Numbered from the stretch's first letter, positions 8,067-16,923 are shown. The stretch is 64,000 bases of DNA from Aminipila sp963524205 (GCA_963524205.1 CAURED010000018.1:6720-70719); one strand, 5' to 3'. The notes: generated by a model not told the origin, from the letters alone. Program-made: numbers and translations.

Positions 8067-9119
8067 TCACTTGCTTGGAAACATCTCCTGCAGTCTGTCA
8101 GTATGCCCACAAGACTTTCTAATTTTTATTTTAGCTTGAAGAAGTATTTCCGTATTACGTTGTTTGTCCATTGCCTCCTGATCTTCTAATCTCATGCTTT
8201 CAATAAGATCAAATAGTAGTCTTGCCCCAACTACACCTAATTTGTGATGAGGTTTAACTACTGTGGTAAGCTTAGGTTCAATAAGATTTGACATTTTTAT
8301 ATCATCAAACCCCATTACAGAGATTTGTTCTGGTATTTTTATCTTGTGATCCTTCATTGCATCAATTACCCCAAATGCTATAGAATCGCTGGTAGCAAAA
8401 ATGGCTTGTGGGATGTCCTTCATTTCAGCAAACTTTTTACCACCTATATAGCCTCCTTCTATGTCATTTGTAGTCTTTAAAATATAATTTTCATTTATAT
8501 GGATTGCTGCATCTTCCAGAGCTTTTTTATAGCCTTCAACTTTTCTTATGTTTTCAATTCTAGGCGTATCTCCATATAAGATTGCTATTTTACTATGACC
8601 CATTTCAACCAGATAACTTATTGCCTTATATGCTGCATCAAAACAATCTATGCGTACACCTGGCACATTAGGTTTATCTTTATTTTCTCCTATCATGACT
8701 ACTGGTACACCGTGATTATAAGTGTTTTCTATCAGGGCTGCATCTAAATTGGACGAAATCAGAACTATGCCATCTACTTTTCTATGAATAAGACTTTCCA
8801 AATACTGCTTCTCCTTTTTTACATCATTTTCTACATTGCACATAAAAGTAATGTAGCCTTTTTGGTGAGCTACATCTTCAACCCCTTTTACGATTTCCAT
8901 ATTGGCTGGGTTTAAAATATGGGGAATCATCAACCCTATAGTCTTTGTTTTATTAAAATTAAGTCCTCGCGCAAACCAATTGGGCGTATACCCCTCTTCA
9001 ATCATGATCTTCTCGATTTTTTCTTTTGTATCAGAGGCTACATTTTCCGGGTGGTTTAGCACCCGTGAAACCGTAGCTACTGAAACTCCAGCTTTTTTGG
9101 CAATTTGTTTGATATTCAT
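8067..9119 (-). CDS. LacI-family transcriptional regulator
   Basis: 350 residues. The N-terminal helix-turn-helix is typical (IKQIAKKAGVSVATVSRVLNHP, residues 3-24, with the hinge helix near 50-58), followed by a periplasmic-binding-protein-like effector domain starting at TIGLMIPHI. It is a ligand-responsive repressor or activator. It lies after an M20 gene from which a terminator separates it, and before the PreA-like gene. The palindrome at 6848-6861 is its most likely operator. The effector could be a pyrimidine or catabolite; unknown. Confidence 0.92.
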   Translation of the reverse strand: MNIKQIAKKAGVSVATVSRVLNHPENVASDTKEKIEKIMIEEGYTPNWFARGLNFNKTKTIGLMIPHILNPANMEIVKGVEDVAHQKGYITFMCNVENDVKKEKQYLESLIHRKVDGIVLISSNLDAALIENTYNHGVPVVMIGENKDKPNVPGVRIDCFDAAYKAISYLVEMGHSKIAILYGDTPRIENIRKVEGYKKALEDAAIHINENYILKTTNDIEGGYIGGKKFAEMKDIPQAIFATSDSIAFGVIDAMKDHKIKIPEQISVMGFDDIKMSNLIEPKLTTVVKPHHKLGVVGARLLFDLIESMRLEDQEAMDKQRNTEILLQAKIKIRKSCGHTDRLQEMFPSK

Positions 9120-9165
9120 TTCCTTAAAGTCTCCCTTTACTCATAAATACACAAACTAAAAAAAA

Positions 9166-9197
9166 GACATTTGTAATTTTAATTTATTACAAATGTC
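9166..9197 (-). terminator. Intrinsic terminator after the M20 amidohydrolase
   Basis: A perfect 12-base stem (GACATTTGTAAT / ATTACAAATGTC) with an 8-base loop, followed on the minus strand by nine T. It separates the aminoacylase-YfcC-M20 operon from the LacI gene. Confidence 0.85.
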
Positions 9198-9206
9198 TCA
9201 ATTATA

Positions 9207-10382
9207 TTAATTCTTTTTTGAAAAATCTTCTTTCATACATTCAAACTTATTTTTATCTGTGAAAATCTTCAAAATCTGAAGTATTAATATTTTGGCCCCA
9301 TTGATAATTCCGTCATAAGCCCAAGGTGACTTTACAGCCTTTGCAAATTCTCTTGTATGAATGGCCACTGTTGAATCTGCTATTTGTAAAATGGGATGGA
9401 AAGTTGGACAGACCATACTTACATTTCCTGCATCTGATGATCCGAAAACTCTTTCTGTATCACCTATTCCAAGTCCCAATTCTTCATAGATTTCTGCAAG
9501 TACTGTCAGACCTGTATGATTTTCCTTTAAATTATCATAGGACTCTGCAGTAGGTGTCTTTTCAAAAGTAGTCTGAGTTGCTATAGCTGCCCCTTTGGCG
9601 CAATCATCTATTTTCTTCACTAATTCATTTAAATATTCTCTGCTCATAGACCTTATATAGAACTCTGCTGATGCAGTTTCTGGAACAATATTAGGTGCAA
9701 GACCGCCATCCCTTACCACACCATGAATCCTTACATCTGGTTTAACATGTTGTCTTAGCATATCTATGGCATGAAACATTAGCTGGACCCCATTCAGTGC
9801 ATTATTTCCCTCCCAAGGAGCTGCCGATGCATGAGCGGCTTTGCCATGAAACTTATAGATAAATGAATCCAATGCTTGAAGCTTGGGGGCTAAAAGGTTT
9901 TCGCCAAACAAATGAACCATCACAGCCATATCATATTGATTAAATACACCGTTCTTTACCATGGTGCATTTTGCCCCCTCTGTTTCTTCAATAGGAGTGC
10001 CTATTATATCTATATCTGCATCTAATGCATCCTGCATTTCTTTAAGGCTTAATCCTGCGAGTATACTAATCGCTGCACTAGTGCAATGCCCACAAGCATG
10101 CCCTATGCCAGGTAATGCATCATATTCTGTCATAATTGCAATTTTACGGGAATGTTTCCCATCTCCATATTTAGCCTTAAATGCCGTTTTATATCCTGAA
10201 AATGGAAACTCCACCTCATATCCCTGTTCTCTTAAGATTTGAACAATTTTACGTGAAGATTCAAATTCCTGTCCTGAAACTTCAGGATTATCTGCTAAAT
10301 AATCATTTAACTCCTTACATAGCTCATTATAGGTTTCAATATTTAAATATGCTTCTTTTTTTAATTGTTCATAATTTTCCAT
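9207..10382 (-). CDS. M20 (subfamily D-like) amidohydrolase, AbgB/aminoacylase type
   Basis: About 391 residues of the M20 metallo-amidohydrolase family. The Zn-site motifs GIGHACGHC and EETEGAK are clear, as is the central dimerisation domain. Relatives split N-acyl amino acids, p-aminobenzoyl-glutamate or dipeptides. The start at 10382 is chosen because AAGGGAA lies seven bases before it; a longer frame from 10397 would overlap this site. It follows the YfcC transporter gene by 49 bases, so uptake of an acylated or peptide-like substrate followed by its hydrolysis is plausible. The substrate is not determined. Confidence 0.87.
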   Translation of the reverse strand: MENYEQLKKEAYLNIETYNELCKELNDYLADNPEVSGQEFESSRKIVQILREQGYEVEFPFSGYKTAFKAKYGDGKHSRKIAIMTEYDALPGIGHACGHCTSAAISILAGLSLKEMQDALDADIDIIGTPIEETEGAKCTMVKNGVFNQYDMAVMVHLFGENLLAPKLQALDSFIYKFHGKAAHASAAPWEGNNALNGVQLMFHAIDMLRQHVKPDVRIHGVVRDGGLAPNIVPETASAEFYIRSMSREYLNELVKKIDDCAKGAAIATQTTFEKTPTAESYDNLKENHTGLTVLAEIYEELGLGIGDTERVFGSSDAGNVSMVCPTFHPILQIADSTVAIHTREFAKAVKSPWAYDGIINGAKILILQILKIFTDKNKFECMKEDFSKKN

Positions 10383-10431
10383 ATTATTTCCCTTCATAAA
10401 ACACTACATTTTAATTTTATTTTATAGATCC

Positions 10432-11838
10432 TTAGAAAGGTCCAAAGTGTATCATCTGTGCAATTATAACAAATATAGCACCAGCTAAGTACCAAAGCAT
10501 AATTGCTGGTAAAATCCATTTAGCCCACTTAGTCCAAGGAATTTTCGCAAGTGCAAGACCTGCCATAAAATATCCTGAAGTAGGGGTAAAGATATTTGAT
10601 ATACCATCACCAAGCTGGAATGCAAGCACAGCTGTTTGTCTTGTTACTCCTACTATATCTGATAAAGGCGCCATAATTGGAATAGATACTGCTGCCTGGC
10701 CACTTCCTGAAGGAATGATAAAGTTTAATAAACATTGGAAAATATACATACCTACTGCAGTAACTGCCGACGGTAATGTCGAAAGCAAATTTGCAGAAGA
10801 ATATAAAATAGTATGAATGATATTCCCATCTGTTAACACAACTAAGATACCTCTTGCAAAACCTACTATTAAAGCTCCCGCTGCCACTCCTGCCATACCT
10901 TTACCAAGTGATTCTGCAAAACCATTTAATCCTAACTTTCCTATTAATGCTACAATTATGGCCATACCTAAGAATAATGCAGAGATTTCGTTGAAATACC
11001 AGCCATATGTAATAACCCCATAAATTAGTAAGGCAATTGAAACAACAAATACTAAAAGTATTAATTTTTCTCTCCCGCCAAATTCATGCAGATTATCAAG
11101 ATCAAGATTATCTTCTCTCTGTCTGTCAATTTCATACATCGGACTAAGCTGAGGATCCTTCTTAATCTTACTTGCATAACGCATAACAAATGTTATAGCA
11201 ATGGTAACCATTACAACAAACACAACAAGTCTAAACTGTAGTCCTGAAAAAAGAGGCAGCTCTGCTATACCCTGAGCAACGCCAATAGTAAATGGATTCA
11301 TAAATGCACCTGCAAATCCAGCACCTGCTCCCATTAAAACCATTGCTGTGCCGGTAATAGAGTCAAATCCCAAAGCAATGCATAAACTTACCATTATTGG
11401 TATAAATGGCAATGTTTCTTCTGCCATACCGATTACAGAACCTCCAAAAGCAAAAGCAGTCATTATAACTGGAATAAGCAGCGTCTCTTTTCCTGAAAAA
11501 ATTCGAGTTAATCTACCTAATCCAGCTTCTATAGCTCCTGTGTCTTGCAATACTCCAAAACTGCCGCCTACGATAAATATAAAAAATATTATTCCTGCCG
11601 CTTCATTCATACCTCTAGGAATAGAGGTTAAGAATCCCATTACGTTTACTGGGGAATTTTCGGTACTATGGTAAGTTGATGGGTCAACGACTTCTCTACT
11701 AGTTCCATCCTCTGTCTGGATAGTCATCATATCGTAATTTCCAGCAGGGATTATGTAAGTTAATGCTGAACAAACTAAAATAATGGCTATTAGTAATACA
11801 TATACGTGGGGCACCTTCAATTTCTTCTTCTCTTCCAT
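10432..11838 (-). CDS. YfcC-family membrane transporter
   Basis: 468-residue inner-membrane protein with about 11-12 hydrophobic segments. It begins with a short basic N terminus and VPHVYVLLIAIILVCSALTY. It carries family features such as PAGNYD, GGSFGVLQDTGAIEAGL and the C-terminal IPSGSGQAAVSIPIMAPL block. YfcC relatives belong to the C4-dicarboxylate / short-chain fatty acid / Arg-ornithine antiporter group and probably move small carboxylates or amino acid derivatives. It sits between the D-aminoacylase-like gene and the M20 gene and probably imports their substrate. The exact substrate is unknown. Confidence 0.85.
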   Translation of the reverse strand: MEEKKKLKVPHVYVLLIAIILVCSALTYIIPAGNYDMMTIQTEDGTSREVVDPSTYHSTENSPVNVMGFLTSIPRGMNEAAGIIFFIFIVGGSFGVLQDTGAIEAGLGRLTRIFSGKETLLIPVIMTAFAFGGSVIGMAEETLPFIPIMVSLCIALGFDSITGTAMVLMGAGAGFAGAFMNPFTIGVAQGIAELPLFSGLQFRLVVFVVMVTIAITFVMRYASKIKKDPQLSPMYEIDRQREDNLDLDNLHEFGGREKLILLVFVVSIALLIYGVITYGWYFNEISALFLGMAIIVALIGKLGLNGFAESLGKGMAGVAAGALIVGFARGILVVLTDGNIIHTILYSSANLLSTLPSAVTAVGMYIFQCLLNFIIPSGSGQAAVSIPIMAPLSDIVGVTRQTAVLAFQLGDGISNIFTPTSGYFMAGLALAKIPWTKWAKWILPAIMLWYLAGAIFVIIAQMIHFGPF

Positions 11839-11905
11839 TTTTACTTCCTCCTTAATAAACTGATAATATATAATTTCCTTTATGACTTTTTTAAGTCACA
11901 GGCCA

Positions 11906-13261
11906 TTATTTATATGAAACGAATCTTCCTGCTTGATTAGTTATAATATTATTGTGATCTACCGCGATTATGCCGTTTACTATTACATAATCTAAACCCA
12001 CAGGGGGTATATTTAAATCTGAGAAATCTGCTCCATCTTTTATTATTTCTGGATTAAATATAGTAATGTCTGCATCACACCCTTTAAAAATCTGCCCCTT
12101 TGTACTAAGATCTAACCGCTTAGCTGGTTCAAGGGTGATCTTTCTTAGAGCATCCAGCAATGATATTACTTTATCTTCTCTAACATATTTACCTAGTACT
12201 CTTGGGAAAGTACCGGCTGCTCTAGGATGCCCATTACCATTATTAATGATGCCGTCACTAGCTATCATTCCGTATGGATTTGCAATTGCTTCTGCAATTT
12301 CATCTTCATTCATGACAAATGCTACTACTAACATCTCTGGATTTTCTTTTCTAATTTTTTCAAATAAATTTTTATCACAGAACTTGTTTTTAAACGGTCC
12401 ATTGGTTATGAGAATACTATCATATGATTTCCCCCAAGTTTCAAAACATCCATCATCGAATACAGTGGAGCCAATTTCTGTTGAAAATGCACTATATGGA
12501 TAAGTATCATAATTAATTTTAGGATTTTTTTCAATCTCCTGATTTATCAAATCAAGCGCATCTTTCATTTGGCCCATGGCCGAACAACTGCTTAAATGAG
12601 AAATCTGCAATTTCATTTGTGATTTATCAGCAATACTGATCATTTCTTTTATCGCATGAATAGCCTTAGTAGAATCTGCTCTGTAATGAACTGAAACAAA
12701 TAAATTTTTATCATTAAAGTTTCCTAGAATGTTCATTATTTCATTCACGTCCATACCAGGGTCATATTCAATCCCAAAAGAAAATCCATAGGCGCCTTCA
12801 TCAAGTTCTTGTTTTATAATCTCCAGAAGTTTTTTTTGCTGTTCTTTATCTGCTTTTGTATATGTATTCACTCCAATTTTATTTCTAAATGAATTGTATC
12901 CTACTAACATAAGATAGTTTACTGGTGATCCTCCAATTTTGCTTATTGTGTTTTTTAACAATTTTAGATTCTGATGCTGGACACCGCAATTTCCACCAAG
13001 ACATGTAGTAACTCCCATTTTTAGCATCATTTCAGCAATAACAAACTTCTCACCTTCATTGATAAAGTCCTCTTCATGCATGTGAATGTCAATAAATCCT
13101 GGTGACACAATTCGTCCTTTGGCATCAATTATTTTTTTTGCAGGGCTTGTAATATGTCCAATTTCAACAACTTTCCCATCTTTTATGCCTATATCATTTT
13201 GAACCATTTGTTCCTTTTTATAGTCAGGGTGGATTCCTCCAGAAATAAGTATGTCTAACAT
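11906..13261 (-). CDS. D-aminoacylase-like amidohydrolase (N-acyl-D-amino-acid deacylase family)
   Basis: 451-residue TIM-barrel metal-dependent hydrolase. SPGFIDIHMHEED gives the HxH metal motif, LGGNCGV follows the D-aminoacylase pattern, and later come SHLSS and ASDGIINNGNGHPR. Family members remove the acyl group from N-acyl-D-amino acids; related enzymes act on isoaspartyl peptides or cyclic amides. The start is chosen at ATG 13261, six bases after AGGA; a TTG at 13279 lies upstream of that ribosome site. It is the first gene of the aminoacylase-YfcC-M20 operon, with a good sigma-A promoter and a palindrome upstream. It is not a dihydropyrimidinase by its motifs. Confidence 0.82.
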   Translation of the reverse strand: MLDILISGGIHPDYKKEQMVQNDIGIKDGKVVEIGHITSPAKKIIDAKGRIVSPGFIDIHMHEEDFINEGEKFVIAEMMLKMGVTTCLGGNCGVQHQNLKLLKNTISKIGGSPVNYLMLVGYNSFRNKIGVNTYTKADKEQQKKLLEIIKQELDEGAYGFSFGIEYDPGMDVNEIMNILGNFNDKNLFVSVHYRADSTKAIHAIKEMISIADKSQMKLQISHLSSCSAMGQMKDALDLINQEIEKNPKINYDTYPYSAFSTEIGSTVFDDGCFETWGKSYDSILITNGPFKNKFCDKNLFEKIRKENPEMLVVAFVMNEDEIAEAIANPYGMIASDGIINNGNGHPRAAGTFPRVLGKYVREDKVISLLDALRKITLEPAKRLDLSTKGQIFKGCDADITIFNPEIIKDGADFSDLNIPPVGLDYVIVNGIIAVDHNNIITNQAGRFVSYK

Positions 13262-13315
13262 AATTTTTCCTACTTTCAAGTTAATTTACATTTGATAAGA
13301 CCTTGCAGTTTTTCA

Positions 13316-13349
13316 GTCCATATTGTGGACCTTATTTTGCTATATGGAC
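13316..13349. promoter_or_regulatory. Inverted repeat, IclR-type operator candidate
   Basis: GTCCATAT (13316-13323) and ATATGGAC (13342-13349) are perfect 8-base inverted arms with an 18-base spacer. A third GTGGAC half-site lies between them. The repeat lies 18-51 bases downstream of the -10 of the promoter at 13367-13395, so a bound protein would block the start of transcription. The IclR gene next door is the likely ligand; this is inference. Confidence 0.5.
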
Positions 13350-13366
13350 TCATGAAACTTTACAAC

Positions 13367-13395
13367 AGTATAACACCAGTTTTTGTTACGGTCAA
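13367..13395 (-). promoter_or_regulatory. Sigma-A promoter of the aminoacylase-YfcC-M20 operon
   Basis: On the minus strand: TTGACC (13395-13390), a 17-base spacer, TATACT (13372-13367). Both hexamers match consensus at five of six positions. Confidence 0.75.
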
Positions 13396-13440
13396 CAATT
13401 TTTAGAAAATTCCGAAGTAAAGTTTTAATTAATAAAAAAA

Positions 13441-13474
13441 AACTGTAGTTTAGCTGTTTTGCTAAACTACAGTT
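13441..13474 (-). terminator. Intrinsic terminator after the IclR regulator gene
   Basis: A perfect 14-base stem (AACTGTAGTTTAGC / GCTAAACTACAGTT) with a 6-base loop, followed by a T run on the minus strand. Confidence 0.85.
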
Positions 13475-13505
13475 CTTATAATTATATAGTCATTGTGTAT
13501 ATTTA

Positions 13506-14273
13506 TTACAATAAAATCCTTTTTAATTCATACACTCCCTTAAAAATTTCATCTAAGTAATGTTTCTTTTCATTATGAAATTTTAAAGACTTAATAGCAC
13601 CCAAAGCTATGCATCCTGCAAGGCTCCCATCCTGCTTAAAAACTGGAACACCTAATCCCACTGTTCCATCTAAATACTCATCTTCACTTTCTCCATATCC
13701 GCGTTCTTTTATTGCTCTATACTCTTCTAACAATTTCTGATGATCCATAATAGCTCCTGGAGATACATATCTTAACACTAATTTAGGAACAATTTCACTC
13801 AGTTCTTCATCTGTATGTGAAAAAGCCATAAGCACCTTACCATAACATCCACTATTAATTGGATAAATTGCCCCTGCTATATATCTTATCCGTGAGTCCT
13901 GCATTTGAGATTCGTACATACTAACAACATCTGTGCCTTCCAGCACTGCATATCCGACTTGTTCCCCCGTAGCACTGGCTATACGTTCAATGACCCTTCG
14001 TATTTCCATATATATATCCATATTATTGGCATACACCATCCCCATCTGGTATGCTCTGTACCCTATGGTATATTTCCCTTCATAATTACGTCTCACATAA
14101 TTTTCTTCCTCAAGAGTATTTAATATTCGGTGTACTGTTGGTTTGCTAAACCCCAACTTGTCACTTAATTCCTTTGCAGAATACATATATGGTTTATCTG
14201 TAAATGCATTCAGTATATGTAAAGTCTTTTCAATAGCACCAAGTTTACTTGATGCTTCATCCTCATTATACAT
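13506..14273 (-). CDS. IclR-family transcriptional regulator
   Basis: 255 residues. A winged helix-turn-helix (about 12-65, LSDKLGFSKPTVHRILNTLE) is followed by the IclR effector domain with EQVGYAVLEGTDVV, CYGKVLMAF and the C-terminal GLGVPVF block. It usually acts as a local repressor responding to a carboxylate or aromatic ligand. It has its own terminator and is adjacent to the aminoacylase-YfcC-M20 operon, whose promoter region contains a suitable palindrome. A GGAAGG ribosome site precedes the ATG. Confidence 0.92.
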   Translation of the reverse strand: MYNEDEASSKLGAIEKTLHILNAFTDKPYMYSAKELSDKLGFSKPTVHRILNTLEEENYVRRNYEGKYTIGYRAYQMGMVYANNMDIYMEIRRVIERIASATGEQVGYAVLEGTDVVSMYESQMQDSRIRYIAGAIYPINSGCYGKVLMAFSHTDEELSEIVPKLVLRYVSPGAIMDHQKLLEEYRAIKERGYGESEDEYLDGTVGLGVPVFKQDGSLAGCIALGAIKSLKFHNEKKHYLDEIFKGVYELKRILL

Positions 14274-14336
14274 AATCCCTATTCCTTCCCAGTTAAATTT
14301 TGTATATTATTCATAGTATATCAAAAAAGGGTAAAA

Positions 14337-14363
14337 AAACAAACCCACTAAGAGAGTTTGTTT
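14337..14363 (-). terminator. Intrinsic terminator after the encapsulin-desulfurase operon
   Basis: On the minus strand AAACAAACTC and GGTTTGTTT pair around a short loop and are followed by a T run. It isolates the sufS-like gene from the IclR gene. Confidence 0.8.
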
Positions 14364-14395
14364 AAAATTACGCCATATTAAATTTAGATACAAGA

Positions 14396-15853
14396 TTATT
14401 GCAGTCCCATTAAAACTTCTACCATTTTATCAATTTCAGCTTTGGTGTTATACATCCCAAGTGATGGACGGACTGTGCCTTCTAACCCCAGCCCCCTTAA
14501 AACAGGTTGTGCGCAGTGATGACCTGCACGGACAGCAATACCCTCTGCATTAAGTGCCTGCCCAATTTGCTCATTGTCTACTCCTTGTATCACAAAAGAT
14601 AAAATACTTGTCTTTTCCTTTGCGTTTCCAATCAATTTTAATCCAGGAACTTTCTTCATTACTTCTGTTCCATAAGCTAATAACGAATGTTCATACGAGC
14701 GGATAGTGTCCATACCAATTTGTGTTATATAATCAATAGCCATACCTAGACCTACTGCATCTGCTATATTTCCTGTTCCGGCCTCAAACCGATGGGGTGC
14801 AGATTGATATTGTGTTTTTTCGAAAGTGACATCTCGAATCATGTTTCCTCCGCCATGGTAGGGTATCATTCCATTTAAGATATCCAGCTTGCCATACAAT
14901 ACCCCAATTCCAGTTGGACCGTATAACTTATGCCCCGAAAATACGTAGAAATCAGCATCAAGTTCTTGAACATCCACCTTCAAATGAGATACTGCCTGAG
15001 CTCCGTCTACTATCACTTTGGCTCCAAATTGGTGAGCCGTTCTAATCATCTCCTTAACAGGGACAATCGTACCGAGTGCATTGGATACATGGGCTAGCGA
15101 TACAATTTTAGTTTTTGGTCCAAGTAGCTGCCTATATTTTTCCAAATCAACCTGCCCATTCTCGTCAATAGGAATCACACGCAAGTGAGCACCTTTTTCT
15201 GAGCATAATATCTGCCAAGGAACTATATTTGCGTGATGTTCAAGGCAGGAGATCAGCACTTCATCATCTTCGTTTATATTTGATTTTCCGTATGTCTGTG
15301 CTATGAGGTTAATTGCTTCAGTTGCTCCTCTGACGAATACAACTTCAGAGATGGAAGAAGCATTCAGAAAACCCCGTATTTTTTCCCGTGATTCTTCATA
15401 CGCGTCAGTAGCACGTGCTGCCATCGCATGCGCGCCCCTATGAACGTTAGAATTTTCGTGTTCATAAAAATAAGCAAGTCTGTCAATAACACACTTAGGT
15501 TTTTGGGTCGTTGCGGCATTATCCAGCCAAATTAGTTCTTTTCCTCCAACTTTTTCTGATAAAATCGGGAATTCAGACCGAATCAACTCTATATCATACG
15601 AGGTTTTCTGAAGATCCGGTAAAGACCATCCTTCTGGCAATAAGTTTAATTGCGATAAAACTTCAGAAAAAACCTTCTCATTATCTTCATATATTGATAT
15701 AGAATTATCAGCACTTGTTTTAAATGCTGGAAAAAATTCATTAGCAAGTTGCTCAATCCTTTTTATAGGGATGATATCATTTGCATTCAGGCTTTTTAGA
15801 TAATTATCAATCTGTGTTTCATTAATAAGCCATTCCGTATTACTTATTTTCAT
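14396..15853 (-). CDS. SufS-type cysteine desulfurase with N-terminal encapsulin-targeting extension (probable encapsulin cargo)
   Basis: 485 residues against about 405 for ordinary SufS. Residues 1-95 are an extra domain, largely polar, containing IEQLANEFF (33-41). This is very like the LANEFF-type motif described in cyanobacterial cysteine desulfurases packaged in family 2A encapsulins. The catalytic part begins near LIRSEFPIL and has WLDNAATTQKP, the NVHRGAH loop, the PLP Lys in SGHKLYGP and the active-site Cys in RAGHHCAQP, which is the type II (SufS/CsdA) form. It takes sulfur from cysteine to make an enzyme persulfide plus alanine. The ATG overlaps the encapsulin gene by 14 bases (GGGA ribosome site), which suggests coupled translation. 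No sufBCDU genes are adjacent, so a housekeeping Fe-S role is less likely than a compartment role. Confidence 0.93.
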   Translation of the reverse strand: MKISNTEWLINETQIDNYLKSLNANDIIPIKRIEQLANEFFPAFKTSADNSISIYEDNEKVFSEVLSQLNLLPEGWSLPDLQKTSYDIELIRSEFPILSEKVGGKELIWLDNAATTQKPKCVIDRLAYFYEHENSNVHRGAHAMAARATDAYEESREKIRGFLNASSISEVVFVRGATEAINLIAQTYGKSNINEDDEVLISCLEHHANIVPWQILCSEKGAHLRVIPIDENGQVDLEKYRQLLGPKTKIVSLAHVSNALGTIVPVKEMIRTAHQFGAKVIVDGAQAVSHLKVDVQELDADFYVFSGHKLYGPTGIGVLYGKLDILNGMIPYHGGGNMIRDVTFEKTQYQSAPHRFEAGTGNIADAVGLGMAIDYITQIGMDTIRSYEHSLLAYGTEVMKKVPGLKLIGNAKEKTSILSFVIQGVDNEQIGQALNAEGIAVRAGHHCAQPVLRGLGLEGTVRPSLGMYNTKAEIDKMVEVLMGLQ

Positions 15854-16784
15854 AATAATTCCCGATTTCTACATCTTCCAAAACAGCTAGGGCATCATCC
15901 GCCAGTACCGCGGTTGAACAGTAAAGGGATAACAGATAAATTCCAATTCCTCTGTTATCAATTCCCATAAACCGTACCGAAAGTCCTTTAGACTGCTCAC
16001 CCTGAAGGCCTGTCTGATATAAACCAATAACTCCCTGCTTCTTTTCACCAGTTCGAACAAGGAGAATATTGGTTTTACCCGTATTCTGATTAGGATTTTT
16101 TTTATCATCAATAAACAGCTTATCTGTGGGTATAATAGGAATCCCACGCCAGGTTAAAAAATAAGAATCTAATAAATTCACAGTGGCAGGGGGAACTCCG
16201 CATTTTGTACATTCTCTTCCAAATGCAGCAATTGCTTTTGGATGTGCAAGGAAAAACGATGGTTCTTTCCACACTTTTGAAATTAATTCATCTAAATCGT
16301 CTGGTGTAGGAAATCCATTACGAGTTTTAAGGCGTTGAGAATCTGCCACATTATATAGCAATCCGTATTCCTTATTGTTGATAAATTCACTCTCCTGCCT
16401 TTCCTGAATACTCTCCGTTGCTAACCTGATTTGTTCGTGAACCTGATCGTAGGGACTATTATATATATCTGACACCCTGGTATTGATATTAATGATTGTT
16501 GAAATTGAATTTAAAATGTATTCCCTTGGTTTAGTAACATAATCTACAAATCCTTCCGGAATATCTTCATTTCCTGTTCGGTTACATAGCATGTCCAATG
16601 GTGTATTTCCTTCTGCAACCTTATTCAGCCTGAATACACCTGTTTTTAATGCCTTAAATTCCATCAGTCTGCAAAGCCATCGCGGAGTTATGGATTCAAA
16701 TTGCGGTGGAGTTTTAACTGCATCCGTAAGTTGATAAGCCGCTTTTGCAGATAGAGCATTTAAATTTGTTATTGACTCTGACAT
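15840..16784 (-). CDS. Family 2A encapsulin shell protein (SrpI-like)
   Basis: 314 residues, the length of the HK97-fold shell protein of family 2A. I recognise it from strong similarity to SrpI of Synechococcus elongatus: TPPQFESITPRWL (25-37), FVDYVTKPREY (79-89), STIININTRVSDIYNSP (95-111), RQESEF (129-134), FLAHPKAIAAFGREC (178-192), GVPPATV (196-202), QGEQSKGLSVRFMGI (261-275) and DDALAVL (296-302). Such proteins self-assemble into hollow shells that enclose a cysteine desulfurase, whose gene follows directly here. Known members lack the cyclic-nucleotide domain of family 2B, and this one lacks it too. An AAGGAG ribosome site precedes the ATG. Upstream are tRNA-Gly and its terminator, so the operon is bicistronic. 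Confidence 0.95.
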   Translation of the reverse strand: MSESITNLNALSAKAAYQLTDAVKTPPQFESITPRWLCRLMEFKALKTGVFRLNKVAEGNTPLDMLCNRTGNEDIPEGFVDYVTKPREYILNSISTIININTRVSDIYNSPYDQVHEQIRLATESIQERQESEFINNKEYGLLYNVADSQRLKTRNGFPTPDDLDELISKVWKEPSFFLAHPKAIAAFGRECTKCGVPPATVNLLDSYFLTWRGIPIIPTDKLFIDDKKNPNQNTGKTNILLVRTGEKKQGVIGLYQTGLQGEQSKGLSVRFMGIDNRGIGIYLLSLYCSTAVLADDALAVLEDVEIGNYYENK

Positions 16785-16849
16785 AATTACTCTCCTTGAA
16801 TTATCTTATTTCATGTATAGTATTTCTAATAATCCAGAAAATACCCATA

Positions 16850-16879
16850 ATATTACACCCTATTTGTAAAAGATTGTAA
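16850..16879 (-). promoter_or_regulatory. Weak candidate promoter for the encapsulin operon
   Basis: On the minus strand: TTACAA (16879-16874), an 18-base spacer, TAATAT (16855-16850), just downstream of the tRNA terminator. The hexamers are mediocre; it is reported because the operon needs a promoter between 16785 and 16887. Confidence 0.3.
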
Positions 16880-16887
16880 TAAAAAAA

Positions 16888-16917
16888 GTAGCAAGTTTCT
16901 TTTTGAAAACTTACTAC
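16888..16917 (-). terminator. Intrinsic terminator after tRNA-Gly
   Basis: On the minus strand GTAGTAAGTTTTC and GAAACTTGCTAC form a stem with one G-T wobble, followed by seven T. Confidence 0.8.
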
Positions 16918-16923
16918 CTATCT

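Noticed and set aside
11906..13261. Dihydropyrimidinase to complete the pyrimidine pathway
   Set aside because: The motifs (HMHEED, LGGNCGV) follow the D-aminoacylase pattern, and the gene is in a separate operon with a transporter and an M20 hydrolase.
13262..13279. Upstream TTG start for the D-aminoacylase-like gene
   Set aside because: The ribosome binding site (AGGA) lies inside the extra stretch and is well spaced from the ATG at 13261.
15887..16147. 86-residue frame inside the encapsulin gene on the same strand
   Set aside because: It is an out-of-frame reading of the encapsulin gene; the encapsulin frame is conserved over its whole length.
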